From positions 62,001-126,000 of the forward strand of contig CP038111.1 of the NCBI GenBank assembly GCA_004519485.1: a stretch of DNA of 64,000 nucleotides. The letters run 5' to 3'. Below the pieces are notes generated by a model, which searched no databases, was not told where the DNA came from, and saw only the letters and a program-made list of their open reading frames with translations. Both the position numbers and the translations under genes were made by a program. Positions within the stretch are counted from its first letter, which is position 1. Every line of letters begins with the position of its first letter. This document shows positions 1 through 9,958 of the stretch, in pieces. The stretch comes from Nannochloropsis oceanica (Eukaryota; Sar; Eustigmatophyceae; Eustigmatales; Monodopsidaceae).

Positions 1-4
1 GGAG

Positions 5-93
5 ATGGTGCAGGGGTTGGAGAAGGAGGGGGGTCGGTGTATAGTGAAGGGGGAAAGCATGCGGGAGCTGCTGTTGTCGATCAGTAGTACTAG

Positions 94-126
<33 letters not shown>

Positions 127-862
127 CAGTGGTGTTGTCGCACGGCTTACAGAAGACTTTGCCTCGAGCAGCGCGGCCTTCACGAAACTGCTCCTCACGA
201 ACAGCACCAAGCAGCAGCAGCAACAGCAGCAACAACAACAGGCGTTTGGATTGTCGGTCCAGGGGGTGATGGAGGGATGGTTGTCTTCTCTGGCCTCCAT
301 CCCTACGTCCAGCATTCACGCTCTGGGCTCGTCAGAGTGTCTTTTCACTGCCCTTGGTGAGGAAGTGAAGGAAGGAGGGAAGGAGAACGAGCTGCTGATT
401 TGTAGCACGGCCCATGGGGTGCGGGCGGCGTGGTTGAGGGAGCGATTGAAGGAGGGAATGAGGATGGGGCCTTTGGTTCTGCAGCTGCAGAAGATCGAAA
501 AAGGGTTGAGGCAGGAATTGAGGGGAAGGGAGAGGGAGGAGGAGGCCCTGAGAGCCCAGGTTGAAACGTTGGAGGAAATGATGAGGAAGGCCCGGGAGAG
601 GGAGAAGGAGAGGGAGGGGTTGAAGGAGGAGCTGGAGAGGCTGGAGAAGGAGAGGCGGAGGATTGGCGAGGAGAATGAGGTGTTGTCCGAGGCCTTGGAA
701 GTAGTGCAGCAGCAGGCGGATGCCCTGGAGGGAGAAAATAGGAAATTGGTAGCTTTGAGAGGGCTATCTGCTGTAGCTCCAGCTGGTGGTGGTGGTGGTG
801 AAGCGCCCTCCTCTTCACTTCGGCAGAAGGAGACGACTACTGAGACATGGAGCAGCAACAGC

Positions 863-893
<31 letters not shown>

Positions 894-1834
894 CAGACCT
901 CCCTCTCGTCGCTGTTGCTGCCCTTGCCACCATGGAGCGTGCGATGCGGCACGCGGGGAGAGAGACGAATTATTGGCGTGCACAGGCAACACGGCAAGGC
1001 CTGCTGCAGGGACTGAAGCCGCTGGTGCCTCTGTCGATGAACTGCTGGGGCTGTAGCAGCAGCAGGAGCAGCAACTGGAGGAGCAGCAGCAGCATGAACA
1101 AGGAGACTGGCAGTAGCAGTGACAACAAGAAGAGCAGCAAGAGCAACAACAACATTAACAGCAGCAGCAGCAGCAGCAGCAGCAGTAATGAGAAAAAGAC
1201 GAGGGACTTTTTTGCTGCCTTCCTATCGGGCCAGCCTCCCTCTCCCGAAAGGACAGGAAGAGACATAGTGGAGGAGGTAGAAGGGGACGAGGAGCCAGGA
1301 AGGGAGGGAGGGAGGGAGGAATTGAGGAGGACGTTGGAGGACCTGCGTCGACTGGCGGGAAAGGTCCAGAATGCGAGGAGTAATCCTCGTGTGGTAAGTC
1401 TGGTAGGAGGGGAAAGGAGGGAAGGAGGGAGGGGAGGAGGAGGCGAAAGAAGGCTTGCGCATGACAGGCTGTTGGCGCAACGAGTGGATGCAGCGATGTT
1501 GGTGTCGGAGCATCGTCGTCTGCGTTCGAGGGTAGAAGAACTTCTAGGAGGGCAAAGGGCGGCTGCTGCTGCTACGGCTTCTACCGATGGTATTGCCGGT
1601 CGGTCTGTCATCAAAAAGGCGCCGATTTTGTTGTCAGTGGGAGAGGGGGAAGGAGGAAGGGAAGGAGGAAGGGAGGGGAGGAAGACGGGAGGGGTGTTGG
1701 TGGGGAGGGTGCGGATCCCTCCTTACAGAGGTGAGGAAGCACGGGAGGAAGACAAGAAGACGCAACGCATTCCGGTGAGAGTTAAGGATTATCATTTGCA
1801 TTTTTTGGCATCGCGGTTTTTGCCCTTGCAGTAA
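5..1834 (+). CDS. Coiled-coil low-complexity protein, function unknown (left edge)
   Basis: A 609-residue open frame begins four bases into the window, so its true start may lie upstream. I do not recognise a family. Residues about 32-40 are a serine run and 70-79 a glutamine run. Residues about 155-250 are rich in Glu, Arg, Lys and Leu with heptad-like spacing and almost no proline, which suggests a long coiled coil. A Gly/Ala stretch (about 285-297) and a Ser/Asn/Lys stretch (about 350-400) follow, then a second charged helical part. No catalytic motif, signal peptide or membrane segment is visible. The stop is followed at about 1911 by an A-rich ATAAATAAA stretch that could be a poly(A) signal. 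The gene converges on the SEN1 helicase with 271 bp between the stops. It could be a structural or cytoskeletal protein, but that is a guess. Confidence 0.6.
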
Positions 1835-2105
1835 AAGAGGAAAGTAGGGCGGGAAGGGCGGGAGGAAGGAGGAGACATGTAAACATGACTAAAGTAGTGT
1901 AGTTATCAAAAGATAAATAAAACAAGGACTGAAAATGAAGTGCGCTCACTCTCGAGAGCTTTCGCGCTTTATCCACCCTCCCATCCTGGCTTGACACCTA
2001 AGCCCTCTTCTATTCATTGTTTTTCTATTTTACTCTACTCCATTTTGGAAAGCCGCAATTCATTCGTCTAAACTCCCAACTCCTTCCCTCCCTCCCTCTC
2101 ATTGT

Positions 2106-5100
2106 CTACCGTGGAGGGTTATGGGGACGAGGTTGCTGCTCCTGCTGCTGTTGCTGCTGGTGCTGTTGCTGTTGCTGGATTTGACCAAGCATCATCAGGT
2201 AAGGGTTAGGAGGAGGAGGAGGATCTCTTAGCAGCTGCTGCTGTTCCTGTTGCTGCTGGTAGTGGTGCTGTTGCTGGTTTGATGGCGGGTGTTGAATTCG
2301 AGCACGACGGCGTGGAGGAGAAAGCGGGGGGGAGAGGGAGGGAGGGGGGGAGTAGGAGATAGCTGTTCTGGAAGGGAAGGGAGGATTAGGCTGAGGAAGA
2401 GGCGGAGGAGGACGGGCTCGTGCTGATGATGGTTGGGAGGGAATAGGGTCATCGATAGGAGGAGGAGAGAATGATCTGACACTCGCCGAGGAGAAAGTGA
2501 GGGAGGGAGGGGGGAGGGAGGCAGGCGGAGGTCCTGGCGTAGAGGCGGAGGAGGGGAATGAGGAGGAGGAGGAGGAGGCGGCGGCGGGTGGGTGTCCTGG
2601 AGGTAACGATGATGTCGATCCGGAAGACGTGGGAGGGTACAACCTTGACAACGACGAGGAAGAAGGCAGAGGAGAAGGAGGAGGACCAGGAGGAGCAAGA
2701 GACATCTGTCCCCTCCGCGGCGCCGACATTGATCCTCTCCCTCTTCCTCCTCCCCCTCTTCCACTTCCTCCTCTCCCCTGCTCCCGCCCCCTCCCCCCCT
2801 CCCTCCCTTTCTCCCCCGCCTTGCCCATCGCCAGCAGGTTACACCCGGGGTGCGAAATACTCACAAAGGCCCCCATTCGCTTGGCATGCTCCAGCAGGGC
2901 CCTCCAATGTTTGTTCTGCTGCAACGTCTCCGCCCTCCCCACCACCAACACGTTCAACCTCCCCCGGGTCAGGCCCACATTCATCCGTCGCACATCCGCC
3001 AAGAACCCGATCCCTTTCTTCCCTCCCGCCCTCACGCACGAAAACAGGATAATGTCTTTCTCCTTCCCTTGGTACCCGTCCACGGTGTTTAATTCCACCT
3101 CCTCTAAATACCCCGGACCCAGCGCCCTCGCGAACTGACTGTTTAATTCAAGCAACTGGGCTTGGTATGGCGTGATCACCCCCACCTTCCCCTTCACTTC
3201 TCTCCCTCCCTCCCTCTTCAGAGTCTGATAGACATTCACGATCAAGCGGGCCTCTGCTGTGTTGCGGTAGGAGGAGGAGAGTCCGCCCCCTCCTCCTCCT
3301 CCTCCTCCTCCCTTTGCTCCTCGATCAGTGTCACTTCTCAAGTTCAGAAAGGTAAAGGGTTGGAATGGGGTGAGGGTGTGCCAGGGGCGGGTGTAGGAGG
3401 GGGAAAATACATTCTCTCCATCTTTCAGCAAGGCACCATAAAAATGAAGACGGGGAAAGGCCGAAATGAGCGGGTGCATGCGGTACTGAGTGTCCAGTAA
3501 ATGCACCGGATGCCCACCATGCTCCAACCGCTCGAACAAACTCCTTTCAAAAGCCGTTGAAGCCCCCAACGACGAAAATACCGTTGCCGGCAGTTGCTGT
3601 GGGTCCCCTACCAACACGCACGTCTGCGCGCCAGTCTGGAGCGGTATCAAGGTCGAGGGCTCGATGGCCTGAGCCGCTTCATCCACCACGACCACGGTGA
3701 ACTTATTCCCGGAGCACACACTTGGCATACCTGCCGTGTTCAAAGTCGTAAACACCAGGTGGGCGCTGTCCAAAAAATTCGTTTCCAACTCCCCCCGCAG
3801 CCTCTCCGGTCCCGCGCCCGGCCCCATGCCCTGTAGCCGTATCTCCCCCCTCCCTACCTCCAAGCCCAGGTTCTCTACCTGCTCCACGATCCGTGTCACT
3901 TCCCCGCATAATGCCTGGTACTGCCCAAGCTGCTCCAGCCTTCGTCCTGGGCATTCATCCACCCCTCCCTCCCTCCCTCCCAGCACCGGCACTGAGGGGA
4001 ACTCGAGGGACGATTGTCCAGTTTCAGGCGCGAAGAAGACCACCACTCCCGTGTCTTCCACCCGCACATCCCATCCAAAGGGTAAGACCCTCCCTCCCTC
4101 CCGCCCTCCCTCCCGCCCCCCCCACCCGTCTTCCATGGCCCGGGAAAGCATTCGAAATTTGATTCGGGCAAGGGCGAGTGCTTGCTTGAGAGACGCCAAG
4201 AGATGCCTCCCCTGCAGGCAGCGTTGGCGCAGCGAGGCGTCAGGCTCGGAGAGGAGGCTGTCGACTTGCTGGTCGAGAGAGACGACACGCACCTGGACAA
4301 GAGGGAGGGAGGGGTGGAGTGAGTGAAGGGCGGAGGGAAGAAGGGCGGGAGGAGGGGGAGGAGGGAGGGAGGGCAGACTTTACCTTGTCGCTGCTAAACC
4401 GGCCCATACGCACCAAGGGCGGGTTGTATCGATTCCCCTGGCCGTCCACAAAGCCATCCTCCATGATTCGGAGCACGATATTATCCACGGCGGTGTTACT
4501 AGGCGCTGTCACCAGGATGTGAGGTTTCTTCTCCCTGTGTGATTTAGGTCAGCATAATCATAAACTTCATGCGCGTGGGCATATGCATGCGTGCGTAGGT
4601 GCTTTTTGTTTTTCCTTTTAACATAAGGAATGTAGGTGGGAAAGTTACCGCCTCTTCGTTTGATCTTGAAATCAAATCGTACCATGAGAGATATACGATA
4701 TATGTACGTAAGTGAAGAATGATATACTATACATGCATGGAAGTGAAAAATGATAAACCATACATGTATGTGAGCGAATAGTTAGGATGCATACCTATAT
4801 TTACTCCACGCCCGCTCTGTGTCCGCGTCCTCGGCCCCCGCCACGGCCAGCACGCCCTTGTAGAACTTTTGATATTCCCGGAGGTGGAGGGAGTTGAGGA
4901 GGCCTTTGAGGGTGGTGGTCTTGCCTACGGGATGAAGGTTGGAAAGGGATGGATGGAGGGAGGGAGGGTTGAACTGCTGCTTTGGCACCGAGTCCGGATT
5001 ATCGACTGACGGAGGAGGGAAGGAGGGAAGGAGGGAGGGAGGGAGGGAGGTACCTGTTCCCGGAGGCCCCTTAATGAGCGTGAAACCCTTATTGGTGGCT

Positions 5101-5824
5101 GCGGCTTTGATTGCCCCCACTTGAGACGGATTGAATTTCCCCAGAACGGCCTTTCCGAATCCCTCTCCCAACTCTGCGAACGCCGCGTCGACCGCCTCGG
5201 AGGGAGGGAGGGAGGGAGGGAGGGAAGGAGGGAGGGAGGGATCTCGGTCTCCACTTAGGAGGCGGGGAAGGAGGGGCATCTTGCCTACATTAAGCAAGGC
5301 CGAGATTTCTCGAATGGAGGAGACAAGAGACGTGAGATAGCACCCATAGAGGGTGATTCGCCCTCCCTCCCTCCCTCCCACGCTCCCTCCGCTGGAGGAG
5401 GAGGAGAGGAGACGCCGGTACTGCCGAGAGGACACACGGAAGTGGATTTTACCTCCTTGGCGGCCGAAGGGGTTTACGATGGCAATGACGCCTTGGGCAT
5501 GGGGAAGAGGGAGGGAGGGAGGGAGGGGAGGTGCGGGAGAGGAGGAAGGAGGGGGGACTTCGCCTTCTTCTGCTTCTTCAGGGGAAGAGGAGGGAGGGAG
5601 GGAGGGAGGGAGGGGCCGCCTGTAACCCCTCGCTTTTCCCACCGCCTCCCACACGGGCTCCATCTTTCGGACCAACAAAACCAAATCCCATTGGTAACAG
5701 TCCCGCAGCTTCCTCCTCCCTCCCTCCCCTCCTCCCTCCCTCCCCACCAGCATCTGTTGCACCTGCTGCTCCTCCGCTGTCAATCCCTCAAACTTCAACG
5801 CCCTCAACGTCTCCAGCCCTTGCG

Positions 5825-5864
<40 letters not shown>

Positions 5865-6908
5865 CTCCACCTGCACCTTGGTAAAGGGCCCTACGCCCTC
5901 CGTGCCTATATCCGACAAGGTCTCGGCGCGCATTTCCTGGAGCAAGAGCGGAAACCACACGTCAACATAATGGGAGGCGGAGGTGAACGTGTCCGGCACC
6001 GGCGTCCAGCGCTGCACTGGTTTTGGGCTGCCATTCATTTTGCCGTCCTCTGATTCCTCCTCACTTCCTTCTCGTCCATCTTCTTCATCCTCCCCCTTGC
6101 CATTCGCGTTCGAGTACGAGGAAGGGACGGGCTTGATCTCCTCCTCCCATGCCGTCAGAAAGTCCCAATCTAACAGCTCACGGTCGAAATCCGCCCTTGT
6201 CTTACCTACCTCCTTATCCCTATTCGTCATCATATCTCCTCCTGAGGGTGAGCGGAAAGAAGCAGAAGTGGAGGAGGTAGAGGAGGAAGAGGAGGATGCA
6301 GAGAGGGAAAAAGGGAAGGAGGAGAGGGGCCGGGCCATGGTGGGGCGTTTGGGTTTATGCGTGCCCGTTCCCCGTCCGGCATCAATGCTTGGATCAAGGA
6401 GAGTGGTTGATGCGGCTTCCTCGACAGCATTTGGGTCTTTTGCTCCTTTTCGTGGTAAGGAAGAGGAAGAGGAGGAAGAAGGCGGGAGGGAGGAAAAGGA
6501 GGAGGAGGACGACGACAAAGAAGCTGGAAGTTCTGTCGGCAGCTTCCTTTTCTTGGGGAGGGGCGGGCTGCGAGGTGCCTTGAGCTTGACTGCTGCTACT
6601 GCCGCCATTATTGCTGCTGCCGCTTTCTGTCCGGCTTGGCGCGGGTCGACAGGTTTGCTGGGCGGGACAGCAGGTACTTCTTCAGATTTTATCTTTTTCT
6701 TCTTGGACTTTACCTCAGCAGCTTTTGACGGTGGTTGTAATGACGGTGATGGAGGTACGGCACGTGGTCGTGAAGTGGCTGCGTTGCCGGTGGTGGTGGA
6801 TGAGGTCTGCAAGTCGAGCATGTCGTCGTCGCTTTCATCAGAGCCATCGTCTCTTGCACGGATCACTCTCTTCTTTTTCTTCCTTTGAGTGCTGCCTGCA
6901 TCCGCCAT
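2106..6908 (-). CDS. SEN1/senataxin-type superfamily 1 RNA/DNA helicase
   Basis: Four exons (6908-5054, 4924-4795, 4534-4384, 4292-2106) join in frame into about 1440 residues. The helicase motifs are clear: Walker A GPPGTGKTTT near residue 615, split by the first intron; APSNTAVD (motif Ia); VVVDEAAQ (motif II) near 916; GDPQQLP (motif III); QYRMHP; VDGYQGKEKD (motif V); and LTRGR (motif VI). The order and the DEAAQ/DGYQGKE forms are those of the SEN1 branch of the UPF1-like family, which unwinds RNA-DNA hybrids and acts in transcription termination in the nucleus. The N-terminal 600 residues are lysine/serine rich, and the C-terminus is a basic Pro/Gln-rich tail. Oddities are a 12-glycine run coded by 36 consecutive C on the plus strand, many REGG repeats, and a WW-like stretch at 3984-4085 between Walker A and motif II. 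The chosen start is MADAGST at 6908. An earlier in-frame codon at 7079 would overlap GatB. Confidence 0.9.
5826..5861. repeat. Uninterrupted 36-base C homopolymer inside the SEN1 gene
   Basis: Thirty-six consecutive C on the plus strand read as a polyglycine run in the SEN1 protein. The length is a multiple of three and the frame is open on both sides. The exact length should be treated as uncertain, because such tracts are hard to sequence. Confidence 0.9.
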
Positions 6909-6995
6909 CTGTAAGCAGCAGGGATTGTCGTCCTGTTCCTGTGTGGTGGCGAGTTGAATCAAATGAGGTGCGGCGCACAAGCTGGCTAGGAAAGA
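6909..6995. promoter_or_regulatory. 87-bp bidirectional promoter between SEN1 and GatB
   Basis: Only 87 bp separate the start codon of the minus-strand helicase from the first ATG of the plus-strand GatB frame. Both 5' leaders and both promoters must fit here or overlap coding sequence, unless GatB starts at the later ATG at 7149. No clear TATA element is visible. Confidence 0.55.
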
Positions 6996-9454
6996 ATGAT
7001 GGGAGGGACAAGGCACCGTATTTCCGTTGCTTCCGTCGTTGCTTCGCTCGGTCTGTCTAACGTCCCACAACAGCTCCACTCATACAGCCGCCCCTCCTTC
7101 CCACACATCGCGTTTGGACATTCACAGGGAAGGAAAAACGCTGCACAAATGGCCACAACCGTAGGAAAATTCAAGAGCGCCAGCGGCAAGTTGTGGGAGG
7201 TAAGTTAGCCAAGGCTCAAGTAATGGGGGGGAGTATCAAGGGCAGCTCCTAGGCCTCGTTCTCCTTTCCTTCACGCACATTCCCATCAAATACACTTGCA
7301 TTATACTGTCAGGCATGTATCGGCTTGGAAGTGCACGCACAGATCCGTGTGCGTACCAAGCTTTTTTCGGGCGCATCTGCCGAGGTTACGCAATACACCA
7401 AACCCAACACTCATGTCGCATTTCTTGATGCCGCCTTGCCAGGTAGGCGGAAGGGAAAAGGAAGGGGGGAAAGGTAGTAGACAGAAGAAACGGAGGAAAG
7501 AATGGCTTATTTAGTCGGAGTTGTGTACATAGGAAATTATGCTTGTTGCATTTGAGCGCTTTTGAGGATCACCCAAGCAAGACCAACCTCCCCTCTCTCC
7601 CCTCCCTCTCTCCCGCCCTCCCCACCAGGCACCCTCCCTGTTCTCAACCAAGAAGCTGTGCACCAAGCCCTTCGAACCGCCATTGCCCTGGGATGTGACA
7701 TTAATAGGGTCTCTCGGTTCGAACGGAAGCATTATTTTTATTGTGACCTGCCACAAGGGTACCAGATCACGCAGCAGGCGTTGCCGATTGCCACGGGGTG
7801 AGAGGGAGGAAGGGAGGAAGGAGGAGGGGAGGCAAAACATAATCGAAGGAAGGAGAATAATTCTCGCGAAGTCTCTGACTGCAATTCTCACAGGTGTCCC
7901 CATTTGCTCACCACCACTCCCTCACTCCCTCCCTGCCTATCTTCCCCCTTCCCCTCCAGTGGCACCCTCCGCATCGAGCCCCCCATCCACGATAATCAAC
8001 GGCAAAGAAGCGCGCGTAAGAAACCTGTGTCCTCCTCCCCGACCCCTTCCATTGTCAAAATGGAAGAAGAGGAGGAAGCAGCCTGGCCAGCCACTACCGT
8101 GCGCATTGCCCGTCTCCAGCTCGAGCAAGACTCGGGGAAATCCACCCACGAAGCAGGAGGGAGGGAAGGAGGGCGTACTCTCATCGACCTGAACAGGGCC
8201 GGGGCTGCGTTGATGGAGATTGTGTTTGAGCCTGACCTGTGCACTCCCTCGCAGGCGGCGGAGCTGGTGCGATCGTTGCAAGCCACGTTGAGGGAGTTGG
8301 GGACGTGTGATGGGCACATGGATGAAGGCTCATTACGGTGTGATCTAAATGTCTCTGTACGCCCCACCGCTGCTGCTCCTGCTGCTTCTGCTGCTGCTCT
8401 TCCTTGGGGTCCACGGGCAGAGATCAAGAATTTGAACTCCCTCAAGTCGTTGCAGACGGCAGCTGCCTATGAAATAGCCCGACAGATTGCCTTGAGCGAA
8501 GAAAATGACAACCAGAACGGAGGAAGGGCAGGATCAGGAGGAGAAACAGCAGGAAGAGCAGCAGGAGTGAGGGGAGAGACAAGGTCTTTCAACGTCCTGA
8601 CCGGCAAGACAACGAGGATGAGGGGGAAGGAAGGGGCAGTCGACTACCGCTTTTTCCCCGAACCGGACCTCCCCCCCCTGGTGCTGAAGGAGGAAGTCAT
8701 CGAGGAACTGAGAGAGGGCCTGCCAGAGCTTCCGCAAGCAATGCGAGCGCGATTAGAGGGGACGTATGGATTGACACCTTATCAGTCGAGCGTCCTGGTG
8801 AGGGAGGGAAGGAGGGCAGTGCGATTTTTTGAGGAGGTGGTGAAGGGAGGAGAGGGAGCGAGGGATGGAAGAAATGTGGCTAATTGGATTTGTAACGATT
8901 TGGTGGGCTTGCTCAAGGCTAAGGCGGCGGCTGCTGGTGCTGGTGGAGGAGTTGCGCCATCCTCCCCCTTCATATCCTCCTCTGCCGATGACACACCGTC
9001 ATCAGAGGCAGTGACAGCAGCAGGAGGGGGGGAGGGGGGATTATTCTCCTCATCCTCCTGTCTCGTCACTCCTCCAGCGATGGGTGAGTTGAACGACCTT
9101 GTCGCAAGTGGCGCCATCTCCATTCGGACAGGAAAGGAAGTATTGAGCATAATGGTGGAAGGGAGGGAGGGAGGGGACGAAGAATGGAGGAGGATGATGC
9201 CGAGTGAGATCGTGGAGGCCCGAGGGTGGGGGCAAATAAGCGATGAGGAGGTCCTTCGAGATGTGGCAAGGAAGGTTGCGCGAGACCCAGGGTCGGAAAG
9301 ACAGAGGAGGCAGTATACGGAGGGGAAGGAGAGGCAGATGATGAAGTATTTTGTGGGCCAGGCCATGAAGGCCACGGGGGGGAGGGCACATCCCGAGAGG
9401 ATGGAGGGATTGTTGAGGGAGATGCTTGGGGAGGGGGAGGGGAAGGGTGAGTGA
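6996..9454 (+). CDS. gatB: Organellar aspartyl/glutamyl-tRNA(Asn/Gln) amidotransferase subunit B
   Basis: Four exons (6996-7199, 7313-7442, 7629-7797, 7960-9454) join in phase to about 665 residues. Family signatures are [11 protein letters not shown] at the start of exon 2, [12 protein letters not shown] in exon 3, and [16 protein letters not shown] and [14 protein letters not shown] in exon 4, followed by the helical YqeY-like tail ([20 protein letters not shown]). GatB is the subunit of the GatCAB complex that binds misacylated Glu-tRNA(Gln) for amidation, a step needed in organelle translation. The first 50 residues are rich in Ser, Arg and His and look like an organelle presequence, so mitochondrion and/or plastid is likely. 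The start at 6996 is preferred because it supplies that presequence; an ATG at 7149 would begin directly at MATTVGKF. Species-specific Ala/Gly and REGG insertions lie between conserved blocks in exon 4. Confidence 0.93.
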
Positions 9455-9958
9455 GTAGGAAGGAGTAAAAAACGATCCATTCTCAAAGTAAAAGATGATA
9501 TGAGCTAATAATAATCATCTGGGTTTGTTGTCGGGACTTCGCAGTTGAGCAGGTCCGTTTTCAAGTGCACCCACATTGGTTGTCAAATGGTCAGCCTCAT
9601 GCAGGATTTCGGCTGTCAAGGCTGCCAGCACAGAGGTCGTGGCTTGCACGCTGTCGATGGGCCGGCAATGCTGGTGCTCGAGATGGGACCATACCCGGAA
9701 CCTCGTGGCAACCTGAATGTGATCTGCCTTCCCGAAACCTTCTGTACACTACCTATGCGCCGGCTCGGCCAGTGCACGTAAGGAATAGCTATATTTCAAC
9801 TGCCTCATTCTTGGTTGTAGTCTGAGACTCGAAATGCAAATTTAGCGAAGACAGAAGCCAGAAGTGAATCGCCTTCTTCACTTGCTTTACTTAGTACCTC
9901 ACCATTTTGACACCGTCATCTCCTCCATACCATCACTACCACCACGCACAGTCCACTG
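9455..9958. other. Intergenic, GatB to TPR-JmjC gene
   Basis: About 500 bp between tandem genes. Short open frames at 9545-9825 show no recognisable domain, and no RNA gene is visible. Confidence 0.5.

Noticed and set aside
5442-6053. Plus-strand frame of 203 codons opposite SEN1
   Set aside because: Antisense shadow of the SEN1 first exon, polyproline from the C homopolymer.
9545-9825. Two overlapping plus frames with Cys-rich or Arg-rich sequence
   Set aside because: No conserved domain, short, and no splice partner; left as intergenic.
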